Shown: positions 17,674 through 26,696 of the stretch, in pieces
How positions within the stretch are numbered: position 1 is the stretch's first letter
How the letters are laid out: each line of letters starts with the position of its first letter
Notes under the pieces: model-generated
Databases searched by the model: none
What the model was told of the DNA's origin: nothing
What the model saw: only the letters and a program-made list of their open reading frames with translations
Made by a program: the position numbers and the translations under genes
Assembly: GCF_028767025.1 (NCBI RefSeq)
Contig: NZ_JAJQXX010000005.1
Location: forward strand, 62,001 to 126,000
Reading direction: 5' to 3'
From: Blautia sp. XA-2221
GTDB lineage: Bacteria > Bacillota > Clostridia > Lachnospirales > Lachnospiraceae
DNA: 64,000 nt

Positions 17674-19125
17674 ATGTATAAAAAATCCCCTCAGGGCTGG
17701 CTGAAACACTGGGATTTTATTTTACTGGACATGATCAGTCTGCAGATTGCATTTATGATCGCATATCTGATCCGAAATGGACTAAGTAATCCTTACAGCC
17801 AGAAAATTTATCAAAATGAAGCAATTATTTTTGTATTGTGTCAGCTGGCAGTAATTTTTATCAATCAGTCTTTTGAGGAAATTTTAAGAAGAGGCTATTA
17901 TGAGGAATTTGTAAAAACGCTAAGGCATGTCTGCCTTGTTATGCTGCTTTCTCTTGTACCTCTTTTTGTGACACAGCAGTCAGAAGCTTTTTCAAGGATC
18001 ACTTATTTTATTACGGGTGCAGTATATTTTGTGGTTGCTTTTCTTTTACGAATAGTCAGAAAACGGCGATTATTTAAAAATAATGTGAACCTTGAGCATA
18101 AGCGTTCAATGATCCTGATCGCGCGAAAAGAGGATGTTGAACAGACAGTTCGGCGTATTCTCAGCAGTCCGATCCAGGAATTTGCAATTACCGGAATTGC
18201 ATTTCTGGGTCAGTCAGAGGCGAAAGGCAGTATTTCAGGAATTCCGGTTGTGGGAAATATAAACAGTGTGAAAGATTATCTGGTCAGAGAATGGGTGGAT
18301 GAGGTGTTTGTAAAACTCAGCGATGACGTTCCCTACCCACAGAAACTGATTGACGATCTGATCGTAATGGGAATTACGGTTCACCTGAGCTTGGGTGCAG
18401 TAGAAAAATCCCTCAGTGGAAAAAAATATACAGAAAGAATAGGAGATTATACGGTACTGACATCCAGTATCAATGTGGCAACTCCAAAACAGCTGCTGTA
18501 TAAGAGAATGATGGATATTGCGGGAGGACTTGTAGGCTGTATCCTGACACTGATACTTACAGTGATTATCGGTCCTATTATTTACCTGAAATCACCAGGT
18601 CCTATTTTCTTTTCACAGATCCGTATTGGTCTGAACGGAAAGCGGTTTAAGATCTATAAATTCCGAAGTATGTACATGGATGCTGAAGAACGCAAAAAAG
18701 AGCTGATGAGCCAGAACAAGATGGATGGTCTGATGTTTAAAATGGACTATGATCCGCGTATCATTGGCAGTGAGAAAAAAGGAAAAGACGGAAAACCAAA
18801 AGGAATTGGAAACTTTATACGGAAAACATCTTTAGATGAATTTCCACAGTTCTTTAATGTTCTGAAAGGGGATATGAGTCTTGTAGGAACACGTCCGCCT
18901 ACAGTGGATGAATGGGAGCAGTATGAGCTCCATCACAGAAGCCGTATGTCAACAAAACCCGGAATTACCGGAATGTGGCAGGTCAGCGGAAGAAGTGATA
19001 TCACAGATTTTGAAGAGGTTGTCCGTCTGGACACTCAGTACATAGAAAACTGGTCTTTGGGACTGGATATTAAAATTTTATTAAAAACAGTAGTTTCTGT
19101 GCTGAAAAGCGAGGGCTCTGTCTGA
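17674..19125 (+). CDS. Polyprenyl-phosphate glycosyl-1-phosphate transferase (exopolysaccharide initiation)
   Basis: A 483-residue membrane enzyme of the WbaP/CpsE family, which loads the first sugar phosphate on undecaprenyl phosphate. About four N-terminal membrane segments lie in residues 15-125, then a Rossmann-like CoA-binding domain (about 140-250), another membrane helix near 280-305, and the C-terminal Bac_transf domain (KFRSMYMDAE, TSLDEFPQFFNVLKGDMSLVG, PGITGMWQVSGRS). It is a single gene with its own promoter and terminator and no glycosyltransferase cluster beside it. The sugar is not predictable. Confidence 0.92.
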   Translation: MYKKSPQGWLKHWDFILLDMISLQIAFMIAYLIRNGLSNPYSQKIYQNEAIIFVLCQLAVIFINQSFEEILRRGYYEEFVKTLRHVCLVMLLSLVPLFVTQQSEAFSRITYFITGAVYFVVAFLLRIVRKRRLFKNNVNLEHKRSMILIARKEDVEQTVRRILSSPIQEFAITGIAFLGQSEAKGSISGIPVVGNINSVKDYLVREWVDEVFVKLSDDVPYPQKLIDDLIVMGITVHLSLGAVEKSLSGKKYTERIGDYTVLTSSINVATPKQLLYKRMMDIAGGLVGCILTLILTVIIGPIIYLKSPGPIFFSQIRIGLNGKRFKIYKFRSMYMDAEERKKELMSQNKMDGLMFKMDYDPRIIGSEKKGKDGKPKGIGNFIRKTSLDEFPQFFNVLKGDMSLVGTRPPTVDEWEQYELHHRSRMSTKPGITGMWQVSGRSDITDFEEVVRLDTQYIENWSLGLDIKILLKTVVSVLKSEGSV

Positions 19126-19128
19126 AAG

Positions 19129-19182
19129 ACTGCTGCAGCTTATGTTTCTCTGGAAAGAGAATATGAGCTGCGGCAGTTTTTG
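19129..19182 (+). terminator. Terminator of the sugar transferase gene
   Basis: Stem ACTGCTGCAGCTTAT...ATGAGCTGCGGCAGT (a few mismatches) around a TCTC/GAGA inner helix, followed by TTTTT. Confidence 0.85.
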
Positions 19183-19209
19183 TTATAGTAAAACATCTGA
19201 AAACAGGGA

Positions 19210-19238
19210 TTGACATTTTGTGGAAGTCATAATATCAT
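19210..19238 (+). promoter_or_regulatory. Promoter of cysK-metY
   Basis: TTGACA (19210-19215), 17-nt spacer, TATCAT (19233-19238). Confidence 0.75.
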
Positions 19239-19261
19239 ACTAACATACAAAATAAGTATGT
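19236..19261. promoter_or_regulatory. Dyad operator candidate at the cysK start site
   Basis: Two overlapping dyads share the right half: CATACT (19236-19241) with AGTATG (19255-19260), and ACATAC (19243-19248) with GTATGT (19256-19261). They cover the -10 and the transcript start, the position of a repressor site. The Rrf2-type regulator encoded 3.4 kb downstream is a candidate binder. Confidence 0.45.
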
Positions 19262-19287
19262 AATTAAAGGAAAGGCGGCAGCAGATC

Positions 19288-20223
19288 ATGGCGAAAATTT
19301 ATAAAGGAGCGCTGGGGCTGATCGGAAACACCCCTCTGGTAGAAATCGTAAACATTGAAAAAGAGCTTTCTCTTCCGGCATCTGTTCTTGTGAAACTGGA
19401 GTATCTGAATCCTGCCGGAAGTGTCAAGGACAGAGTGGCAAAAGCAATGATCGAGGATGCAGAGGAAAAAGGTCTTTTGAAAGAAGGCTCTGTGATCATT
19501 GAGCCTACTTCGGGAAACACGGGAATCGGGCTTGCGTCTATTGCGGCAGTGAAAGGATACCGGGTGATCCTTACCATGCCTGAGACTATGAGCGTGGAGA
19601 GAAGAAATATTCTGAGAGCATACGGAGCAGAGATTGTTCTTACAGAAGGCGCAAAGGGGATGAAAGGCGCTATTGAAAAGGCAGAGCAGCTTGCAGGAGA
19701 AATCCCGGATGCCTTTATTCCCGGACAGTTTGTAAATCCGGCTAATTCTGCGGCTCACAGATCATCAACAGGACCTGAGATCTGGAATGATACAGAAGGA
19801 AAAGTAGATATTTTTGTAGCAGGTGTAGGCACAGGCGGAACTCTGACCGGAGTGGGAGAATACCTGAAATCTAAAAATCCTGAGATCAGGATCGTGGCAG
19901 TGGAGCCTTCTGATTCTCCTGTACTTTCAGAGGGAAAGGGCGGTCCTCATAAAATTCAGGGGATCGGAGCAGGTTTTGTACCGGAGGTATTAAATACAGA
20001 AATCTATGATGAAATCATCCCGGTTGGCAGTGAGGATGCGTTTGCAGCGGCAAAGCTTCTCGCAAAAAAGGAAGGCGTGCTGGTGGGGATTTCCTCCGGT
20101 GCAGCCCTTCATGCAGCCTTTGAGCTTGCCCGCTGCCCGGAAAATAAAGGAAAGACTATTGTGGCTCTCCTTCCGGATTCAGGAGACAGATATTATTCCA
20201 CCCCTCTGTTTATGGAACAGTAA
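19288..20223 (+). CDS. cysK: Cysteine synthase
   Basis: A 311-residue PLP-dependent O-acetylserine sulfhydrylase making cysteine from O-acetylserine and sulfide. The PLP Lys is in the SVKDR motif (about residue 46). The phosphate-binding TSGNTG (about 73) and GTGGTLTG (about 182) segments are intact, and length is normal. AAAGGAAAGG precedes ATG 19288. metY follows after 46 nt, so sulfide assimilation into cysteine and homocysteine is one unit. Confidence 0.95.
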   Translation: MAKIYKGALGLIGNTPLVEIVNIEKELSLPASVLVKLEYLNPAGSVKDRVAKAMIEDAEEKGLLKEGSVIIEPTSGNTGIGLASIAAVKGYRVILTMPETMSVERRNILRAYGAEIVLTEGAKGMKGAIEKAEQLAGEIPDAFIPGQFVNPANSAAHRSSTGPEIWNDTEGKVDIFVAGVGTGGTLTGVGEYLKSKNPEIRIVAVEPSDSPVLSEGKGGPHKIQGIGAGFVPEVLNTEIYDEIIPVGSEDAFAAAKLLAKKEGVLVGISSGAALHAAFELARCPENKGKTIVALLPDSGDRYYSTPLFMEQ

Positions 20224-20269
20224 AGACCAAAGATTTCCTGGCAGATAAAGAATAACGAGGAGTAAAATT

Positions 20270-21577
20270 ATGGGTGAAAAAATCAGAAGAGAACAGAGAA
20301 AATTTAGATTTGAAACACTTCAGCTTCATGTAGGACAGGAATTTCCGGATCCGGCAACGGATGCCAGAGCGGTTCCCATTTATCAGAGTTCTTCTTTCGT
20401 GTTTCATAACTGTGATCATGCGGCTGCGCGGTTTGATCTCAGTGATGCGGGAAACATTTATGGAAGACTGACCAATCCCACACAGGAGGTTTTTGAAAAA
20501 CGTATGGCAGCTCTGGAAGGAGGCGTGGCAGCTCTTGCAGTGGCTTCCGGGGCGGCAGCCATAGCCTATGCTGTCCAGAATGTGGCGCAGAACGGCGGTC
20601 ACATCGTAGCGGCAAAAAATATTTACGGAGGAACTTTTAATCTGCTTCTCCACACGCTTCCTCAGTATGGGATCACAACGACCTTTGTAGATATTTTCAA
20701 TGCCGAAGAGCTGGAAGCTGCCATTCAGGATCATACAAAGGCCATATTTATTGAAACTCTTGGAAATCCCAATTCAGATGTGGTAGATATTGAAGCAGTT
20801 GCCGGAATTGCCCATAAGCATAAAATTCCCCTTATTGTGGATAATACCTTTGCAACGCCTTATCTGGTGCGCCCAATAGAATACGGAGCAGATGTGGTAG
20901 TCCATTCTGCAACAAAATTCATTGGTGGACATGGAACAGCAGTGGGTGGCGTCATCGTAGACGGAGGAAACTTTGACTGGGAGGACTCCGGAAAGTTCCC
21001 CTGTCTTACGGAACCGGATCCAAGCTATCATGGAATCAGTTTTACAAAGGCAGCAGGACCGGCCGCCTTTGTTACCAGAATCCGTGCGATTCTTCTCAGA
21101 GATACCGGAGCTGCGCTGTCTCCTTTTCATGCCTTCCTTTTTCTTCAGGGATTGGAAACTCTGTCTTTAAGAGTGGAACGACATGTGGAAAACGCTCTTA
21201 AAGTAGCGGAATATCTTAACTGTCATCCCCAGGTGGAATGTGTTCATCATCCCTCTGTGACACAGGATAAAGACCAAAAAGCTCTTTATCAGAAGTATTT
21301 CCCAAAAGGCGGAGGATCGATTTTTACATTTGAGATCCGTGGAGGAGAGCAGAAGGCAAAAGAGTTTATTGATAACCTGGAACTGTTTTCTCTTCTGGCA
21401 AATGTAGCGGATGTAAAATCTCTGGTGATCCATCCTGCCACAACCACTCACAGTCAATGTACAGAAAAGGAACTTCTTGAACAGGGAATCCATCCCAATA
21501 CCATCCGTCTTTCTGTGGGAACAGAAAATATAGACGATATTATCCAGGATCTGGAAGAGGCCTTTAAAGCAATTTAA
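20270..21577 (+). CDS. metY: O-acetylhomoserine sulfhydrylase
   Basis: A 435-residue Cys/Met-metabolism PLP enzyme. The PLP lysine is in HSATKFIGGHGTAVGG (about residue 213) and IYGRLTNPT is characteristic of the MetY branch. It makes homocysteine from O-acetylhomoserine and sulfide. Cystathionine gamma-synthase is the alternative, but the long form with a GGxFxW segment after the lysine favours MetY. It has its own AGGAG site before ATG 20270. Confidence 0.9.
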   Translation: MGEKIRREQRKFRFETLQLHVGQEFPDPATDARAVPIYQSSSFVFHNCDHAAARFDLSDAGNIYGRLTNPTQEVFEKRMAALEGGVAALAVASGAAAIAYAVQNVAQNGGHIVAAKNIYGGTFNLLLHTLPQYGITTTFVDIFNAEELEAAIQDHTKAIFIETLGNPNSDVVDIEAVAGIAHKHKIPLIVDNTFATPYLVRPIEYGADVVVHSATKFIGGHGTAVGGVIVDGGNFDWEDSGKFPCLTEPDPSYHGISFTKAAGPAAFVTRIRAILLRDTGAALSPFHAFLFLQGLETLSLRVERHVENALKVAEYLNCHPQVECVHHPSVTQDKDQKALYQKYFPKGGGSIFTFEIRGGEQKAKEFIDNLELFSLLANVADVKSLVIHPATTTHSQCTEKELLEQGIHPNTIRLSVGTENIDDIIQDLEEAFKAI

Positions 21578-21632
21578 CAGACACCGGAATATTATGAAAC
21601 AGAAATCCATATAGAGCATAGTAACATAAAAC

Positions 21633-21691
21633 AAGAGAGAACTTCTTGACCGTAACATGTCTGTGCATGTATACTGTAACGGAGTTCTCTT
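21633..21691 (+). terminator. Hairpin after metY, overlapping the next promoter
   Basis: AGAGAACT (21636-21643) pairs with AGTTCTCT (21683-21690), with an inner ACATG/CATGT helix, followed by TCTTTT. The -35 and -10 of the next gene lie inside the loop. Confidence 0.5.
21646..21675 (+). promoter_or_regulatory. Promoter of the TtcA-like gene
   Basis: TTGACC (21646-21651), 18-nt spacer, TATACT (21670-21675), inside the hairpin that ends the metY transcript. Confidence 0.6.
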
Positions 21692-21736
21692 CTTTTGCAG
21701 CAAAAAGAAGAAAACATCAGCAGAACGGAGAATGTT

Positions 21737-22633
21737 ATGGATACAAATACCTTGGAAACAAACCAGATAAATGAGACCGGGCTTACAGAAGAGGAAGCCC
21801 GGAATTTAAGAATACGGGAAATTGAGAGAAGCATCATCAAAAAATTCCGTAAACCTATATGGAGACGTTTTACAAAAGCTATCAATGAATATGAGCTGAT
21901 TAAAGACGGAGATAAAATTGCAGTGTGTATTTCCGGAGGAAAGGATTCCATGCTTATGGCAAAGCTTTTTCAGGAGCTGGCCCGTCATGGAAAAAAGAAT
22001 TTTGAAGTTGTTTTTCTTGTAATGAACCCCGGATATAATGAAGCAAACTATCAGCTGATCCTTGAAAATTCCAAAACTCTCGGGATTCCTATTACGGTTT
22101 TTGAGTCGGAGATTTTTGATGTGGTGGCAGGAGAGGAAAGCTCTCCCTGTTATCTCTGTGCGAGAATGAGAAGAGGATATCTTTACAGCAGGGCAAAGGA
22201 ACTGGGCTGCAACAAAATCGCGCTGGGCCATCATTATGATGATGTGATCGAGACGATCCTTATGGGAATGCTTTACGGAGCCCAGATACAGACTATGATG
22301 CCAAAGCTTCACAGTACCAATTTTGAGGGAATGGAGCTGATCCGCCCCATGTATCTTATCAGAGAGGAAGATATTATCCACTGGGCAAATTATAATGGAC
22401 TGAGATTTCTACGGTGTGCCTGCCGCTTTACAGAGCAGTGTGCAGATGAAGAGACAGATAAAAGCTCAAAACGGGCAGAGGTGAAGGAGCTGATCCACAG
22501 CCTTGCTCAGAAGGACCCTGTAATCGAGTTTAACATATTTAAAAGCGTGGAAAATGTAAACATCAATACTGTGGTGGCATATAAGAAAGACGGAGTAAAA
22601 CATCATTTCCTGGAAACCTATGATGAAATATAG
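21737..22633 (+). CDS. TtcA-family PP-loop tRNA-thiolation-like protein
   Basis: A 298-residue PP-loop ATP pyrophosphatase with the SGGKDSM motif near residue 64. Cys motifs CYLCARMRRG and RCACRF resemble the 4Fe-4S ligands of TtcA, which 2-thiolates cytidine 32 of tRNA. Start is ATG 21737 with CGGAG 6 nt upstream; a TTG at 21695 opens the frame further but has no ribosome site. It sits between cysteine synthesis genes and an Rrf2 regulator, consistent with a sulfur-related role. The exact substrate is not shown. Confidence 0.85.
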   Translation: MDTNTLETNQINETGLTEEEARNLRIREIERSIIKKFRKPIWRRFTKAINEYELIKDGDKIAVCISGGKDSMLMAKLFQELARHGKKNFEVVFLVMNPGYNEANYQLILENSKTLGIPITVFESEIFDVVAGEESSPCYLCARMRRGYLYSRAKELGCNKIALGHHYDDVIETILMGMLYGAQIQTMMPKLHSTNFEGMELIRPMYLIREEDIIHWANYNGLRFLRCACRFTEQCADEETDKSSKRAEVKELIHSLAQKDPVIEFNIFKSVENVNINTVVAYKKDGVKHHFLETYDEI

Positions 22634-22651
22634 CAGAAAGAGGCCGTTAGG

Positions 22652-23083
22652 ATGAAGATATCAACAAGAGGACGCTATGCGATCCGTGTCATGCTGGATC
22701 TTGCAGAACACAATACCGGAGAATATATTCCCCTTATGGATATTGCCAAAAGACAGGAAGTTTCCGAAAAATACCTGGAAGCCATTGTGTCCGTTCTGAG
22801 CAAAAATAAATTTGTTCATGCCCTCAGGGGGAAAGGCGGCGGATACCGTCTTTCCAGAACACCGGAGGAGTACACCATGGGCAGTATTTTAAGGCTTACA
22901 GAAGGCTCCCTGGCGCCCATTGCCTGTCTGGAGGACGAGCCGAATCTCTGTGAGAGAGCTTCCGTCTGTAAGACTTTAACTATGTGGCAGGGATTTTATC
23001 AGCTGATTAATGAATATTTCGACAGGATCACACTGGAGGATCTCCTCCGTGAAGGAGAGGACGGGGGAAATTATGTGATCTGA
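22652..23083 (+). CDS. Rrf2 family transcriptional regulator
   Basis: A 143-residue winged-helix regulator with the Rrf2 start MKISTRGRYAIRVMLDLA and recognition region VSEKYLEAIVSVLSK. Three cysteines are spaced CX7CX5C (about residues 91-106), close to the Fe-S ligand pattern of IscR-type members, so an Fe-S or cysteine-status sensor is possible. It is 18 nt downstream of the TtcA-like gene and close to cysK-metY. Control of the cysK promoter dyad is a reasonable guess, not shown. Confidence 0.9.
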   Translation: MKISTRGRYAIRVMLDLAEHNTGEYIPLMDIAKRQEVSEKYLEAIVSVLSKNKFVHALRGKGGGYRLSRTPEEYTMGSILRLTEGSLAPIACLEDEPNLCERASVCKTLTMWQGFYQLINEYFDRITLEDLLREGEDGGNYVI

Positions 23084-23108
23084 TTTCCATGTTTTTTCAG
23101 AAAATTTA

Positions 23109-23137
23109 TTGAATCAGGAAGCCTTGTGTGATATAGT
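23109..23137 (+). promoter_or_regulatory. Promoter of glpP
   Basis: TTGAAT (23109-23114), 17-nt spacer, TATAGT (23132-23137). The TTG of the -35 box is also the first possible start codon of the open frame, which argues that the gene starts later, at 23175. Confidence 0.65.
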
Positions 23138-23174
23138 AAAATCAGTTCAAAAGGAAAGAAACGGGGCAGCAGAA

Positions 23175-23744
23175 ATGAATCAGAATTTTTTGGATGCAGT
23201 GGAAGAAAATCCTGTGATCGCAGCAGTAAAAAGTCCGGAAGATCTGAAAGAATGTTGCGGTATCCCGGAGATCAGGATTGTTTTTATTTTATATGGGGAC
23301 ATCTGCTCTCTTGGAAAGATTGTAAAAGCAGTGAAGGATGCAGGTAAGATCGCTATGGTTCATGTGGATCTGATCAGCGGACTGAGTACAAGAGAGGTGG
23401 CTGTGGACTTTATCCATACCAATACTATGGCAGATGGGATCATTACCACAAAGCCATCCCTGATCCGAAGAGCCAGAGAATTGTCCATGTTTACGGTTCT
23501 AAGATTTTTCCTTCTGGATTCCATGGCATTTGAAAATATCTGCCAGCAGCAGTACAGTGTAAAGCCGGATTTTATTGAAGTTCTTCCGGGAGTGATGCCG
23601 GGCATTATTGAGAAGCTTTGCCATCTGGTAAAAATAAAGATCATTGCAGGCGGACTGATCTCAGACAGAGAAGCCGTGGTGGCGGCGCTGGATGCCGGTG
23701 CAATGGGTGTTTCCTCTACCAGTCATCAGGTATGGAGGTTATAG
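23175..23744 (+). CDS. glpP: Glycerol-3-phosphate-responsive antiterminator
   Basis: A 189-residue TIM-barrel-like RNA-binding protein of the GlpP family, which binds G3P and lets RNA polymerase pass leader terminators of glp genes. Conserved segments are VHVDLISGLS and DFIEVLPGVMP, and a C-terminal IAGGLI phosphate site. ATG 23175 follows CGGGG; the upstream frame to 23109 overlaps a good promoter. A terminator-like stem lies 57 nt after its stop, directly before the GlpA-like operon, its presumed target. Confidence 0.9.
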   Translation: MNQNFLDAVEENPVIAAVKSPEDLKECCGIPEIRIVFILYGDICSLGKIVKAVKDAGKIAMVHVDLISGLSTREVAVDFIHTNTMADGIITTKPSLIRRARELSMFTVLRFFLLDSMAFENICQQQYSVKPDFIEVLPGVMPGIIEKLCHLVKIKIIAGGLISDREAVVAALDAGAMGVSSTSHQVWRL

Positions 23745-23800
23745 AAACAGAACAGGAATCCTGTTGGGACAACTGAAAAAGAAAAGGCATGAGAGAAGAG

Positions 23801-23850
23801 AGCCTGACAGATAGCGCATAGATTCTGTGCGTTTATTTGTCGGGCTTTTT
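23801..23850 (+). terminator. Attenuator between glpP and the G3P oxidoreductase operon
   Basis: AGCCTGACA (23801-23809) pairs with TGTCGGGCT (23838-23846), nine consecutive pairs with one G-U. An inner GCGCA/TGTGC helix and a T5 run follow. No promoter was seen between it and the next gene at 23941, so downstream transcription probably has to read through it. Confidence 0.75.
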
Positions 23851-23940
23851 CGTTTATCGGGAACTCATACATTTTGTACGGAATTTCCCGGAGAATAAAA
23901 ACGCTTCCGAGAATGCCATATGAAAAAAGGAGCAGAAGCT

Positions 23941-25377
23941 ATGTATGATGTAATGATTATCGGGGCAGGTGTAACGGGAACTGCCTGTGCAAGAGAATTA
24001 TCCCGTTATCAGGCAAAAATCTGTGTACTGGAAAAAGAAGAGGATGTGTGCTGCGGAACCTCAAAGGCAAACAGCGCCATTGTCCATGCAGGCTATGACG
24101 CTGTGGAGGGTTCTTTAAAGGCAAAGCTTAATGTCAGGGGAAATCTGATGATGGAAGAGCTTTCAAAAAAACTGGATTTTCCTTTTAAAAGAAATGGCTC
24201 TTTGGTGGTCTGCATTCATAAAGAAGATTTCCCAAAACTTGAGACTCTTTATGAAAGGGGAAGGAAAAACGGAGTAAAAGGGCTTCAGATTCTTTACCGG
24301 GAGCAGGTGAAAGAAATGGAACCCAATATTACAGACGAAGTGTATGCAGCGCTTTATGCGCCTTCAGCGGGAATCGTATGTCCCTTTGCCATGAATCTGG
24401 CTTTTGCAGAAAATGCGGCAGCCAATGGAACGGAATTCAGATTTGACACAGAGGTACAGAATATCAGAAAAACTCCAAAAGGGTGGGAAATTGAAACTTC
24501 CAGAGGAGTTTTTCTGACAAAAACGGTGATCAATGCAGCAGGAGTTTACGCAGATCGATTCCACAATATGGTTAGTGAAAAAAAGCTTACCATTACGCCA
24601 AGGAGAGGGTGCTACTGTCTTCTGGACAAAAGTGCCGGAACTCATGTAAACAGAACGGTATTTTCTCTTCCGGGAAAATATGGAAAAGGGATTCTTGTAA
24701 CGCCTACGGTTCATGGAAATCTTCTTCTGGGGCCAACTGCTGAAGATGTGGAAAATAAAGAAGGAACCAATACTTCCGCGCAGGAGCTGGAGCAGTTGAT
24801 CCGGAAAGCAGGAATGAATGTAAAAAATCTTCCTGTGAAACAGGTGATCACTTCCTTTGCAGGTCTTCGCGCTCATGAGAAAGGTGATGATTTTGTTATT
24901 GGAGAGCCTGAGGATGCGCCTGATTTTGTGGACTGTGCAGGAATTGAGTCGCCGGGGCTTACCGCAGCTCCTGCAGTTGGAGAAATGGTTGCAGGTATTC
25001 TGAAAACAAGACTGGATCTTAAAGAAAAAGACGATTTTATTTCTGAGAGAAAGGGAATCCTTAATCCGGCAGATTTGGATAAAGAAGAATATCGAAAACT
25101 TCTGAAACAGCAGCCGGCTTATGGAAATATAATCTGCAGATGCGAGATGGTTTCAGAGGGAGAAATCCTGGACGCCATCCACCGTCCTTTAGGTGCCAGA
25201 TCACTGGACGGCATCAAGCGCAGAACAAGAGCGGGAATGGGACGCTGCCAGTCAGGCTTCTGTTCTCCAAAGACCATGGAGATTCTTGCCAGAGAGCTTG
25301 GAATGGATATGGCAGAGATTACCAAATGTGGAAAAAATTCAGAAATCATTCTGGGAATCAATAAAGATACATTCTGA
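23941..25377 (+). CDS. FAD oxidoreductase, GlpA-like, with BFD-type [2Fe-2S] domain
   Basis: 478 residues. The N-terminal FAD site is VMIIGAGVTG. The DAO fold resembles anaerobic G3P dehydrogenase GlpA and L-2-hydroxyglutarate oxidase. A C-terminal BFD-like domain carries CRCEM and CQSGFC (four Cys). It likely oxidises glycerol-3-phosphate to dihydroxyacetone phosphate with the two following proteins. Start is ATG 23941 with AAAAAGGAG 8 nt upstream; an ATG at 23920 would place the ribosome site inside the gene. glpP and the attenuator upstream support G3P as substrate. Confidence 0.85.
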   Translation: MYDVMIIGAGVTGTACARELSRYQAKICVLEKEEDVCCGTSKANSAIVHAGYDAVEGSLKAKLNVRGNLMMEELSKKLDFPFKRNGSLVVCIHKEDFPKLETLYERGRKNGVKGLQILYREQVKEMEPNITDEVYAALYAPSAGIVCPFAMNLAFAENAAANGTEFRFDTEVQNIRKTPKGWEIETSRGVFLTKTVINAAGVYADRFHNMVSEKKLTITPRRGCYCLLDKSAGTHVNRTVFSLPGKYGKGILVTPTVHGNLLLGPTAEDVENKEGTNTSAQELEQLIRKAGMNVKNLPVKQVITSFAGLRAHEKGDDFVIGEPEDAPDFVDCAGIESPGLTAAPAVGEMVAGILKTRLDLKEKDDFISERKGILNPADLDKEEYRKLLKQQPAYGNIICRCEMVSEGEILDAIHRPLGARSLDGIKRRTRAGMGRCQSGFCSPKTMEILARELGMDMAEITKCGKNSEIILGINKDTF

Positions 25378-25401
25378 CCAGATACAGGAGGGACTATTAT
25401 C

Positions 25402-26694
25402 ATGGAAGCATATGATGTTGTAATTATAGGAGGCGGTCCGGCAGGTTTGGCTGCGGCAGTTTCTGCAAAAGAAAACGGCATACAGAAAATTCTGATCCTG
25501 GAAAGGGACAGAGAGCTTGGAGGGATTCTGAACCAGTGCATCCACAATGGTTTCGGCCTTCACACATTTAAAGAAGAACTGACAGGACCGGAGTATGCGC
25601 AGCGCTATATAAAAAAGGTACAGGAGCTTGGTATTGAATACAGGCTGAATACCATGGTTGCAGATATCAGTCAGGAAAAGATCATCACTGCTCTGAGCAG
25701 GGAGGAAGGGCTTCTGGAAATAAAGGCAGAAGCGGTGATCCTTGCCATGGGCTGCCGGGAAAGATCAAGAGGAGCTTTGAACATTCCGGGATATCGTCCG
25801 GCCGGGATTTTTTCTGCAGGAACTGCACAAAGACTGGTAAATATGGAGGGATATCTTCCGGGACGTGAGGTTGTGATCCTTGGTTCTGGAGATATCGGAC
25901 TTATTATGGCAAGAAGAATGACTCTGGAAGGGGCAAAGGTAAAAGCAGTGGCGGAACTGATGTCCTATTCCGGCGGACTCAGGAGAAATATTGTGCAGTG
26001 TCTGGAGGATTATGGAATCCCTTTAAAGCTCAGTCACACAGTCGTGGATATTAAAGGAAGAGAACGGGTAGAAGGAGTAACTCTTGCAAAGGTGGATGAG
26101 AGAGGAAAGCCCATTCTGGGTACTGAAGAAGAGTATGCCTGCGATACGCTGCTCTTATCTGTGGGGCTGATCCCGGAAAATGAGATATCGGGGAAAATGG
26201 GTGTGGAGCTGAATCCGGCTACTTCAGGTCCGGTGGTAAATGAAAGTCTGGAAACAAATGTCCCAGGAGTGTTTGCCTGTGGAAATGTTCTTCATGTGCA
26301 TGATCTGGTAGATTTTGTGTCACAGGAGGCTGCTGCGGCAGGACGTTTTGCGGCGGACTTTATCAGAAATCAAAAATCTTCCCGGCAGAATCAGGAAAAA
26401 GAAGAGATAAGAGAAAACCATAAGATCTGCATTATTTCTGACGGCGGTGTCCGCTATACAGTTCCCTCTTTTATCCGACCGGAATATATGGAAGAAGATC
26501 TTACGGTTCGTTTCCGGGTGGGCTGCGTTTACCGCAATTGCTATGTGTGTGTTTACTTTGATGAAAAACAGGTGATCCGCAAAAAAAGATTATATGTAGC
26601 GCCGGGAGAGATGGAGGAACTGATTCTGAAAAAAGCGCAGCTTATGGAGTATCCTGCGCTGAAGCAGATAACCATAAAAATTCAGGAGGCATAA
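25402..26694 (+). CDS. NAD(P)/FAD-dependent oxidoreductase, GlpB-like partner
   Basis: A 430-residue pyridine nucleotide-disulfide-type flavoprotein. The FAD site is VVIIGGGPAG, an NAD site lies around VVILGSGDIG (about residue 155), and the C-terminal FAD segment is GVFACGNVLHVHD. It probably passes electrons from the GlpA-like subunit to NAD(P)+ or another carrier. It follows the GlpA-like gene by 24 nt with a GGAGGG site, and the DUF1667 gene starts 2 nt after its stop, so the three likely form a complex. Confidence 0.85.
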   Translation: MEAYDVVIIGGGPAGLAAAVSAKENGIQKILILERDRELGGILNQCIHNGFGLHTFKEELTGPEYAQRYIKKVQELGIEYRLNTMVADISQEKIITALSREEGLLEIKAEAVILAMGCRERSRGALNIPGYRPAGIFSAGTAQRLVNMEGYLPGREVVILGSGDIGLIMARRMTLEGAKVKAVAELMSYSGGLRRNIVQCLEDYGIPLKLSHTVVDIKGRERVEGVTLAKVDERGKPILGTEEEYACDTLLLSVGLIPENEISGKMGVELNPATSGPVVNESLETNVPGVFACGNVLHVHDLVDFVSQEAAAAGRFAADFIRNQKSSRQNQEKEEIRENHKICIISDGGVRYTVPSFIRPEYMEEDLTVRFRVGCVYRNCYVCVYFDEKQVIRKKRLYVAPGEMEELILKKAQLMEYPALKQITIKIQEA

Positions 26695-26696
26695 AC

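Noticed and set aside
23109-23174. N-terminal extension of GlpP from TTG 23109
   Set aside because: That TTG is the -35 box of a good promoter with a matching -10 at 23132-23137, and no ribosome site precedes it.
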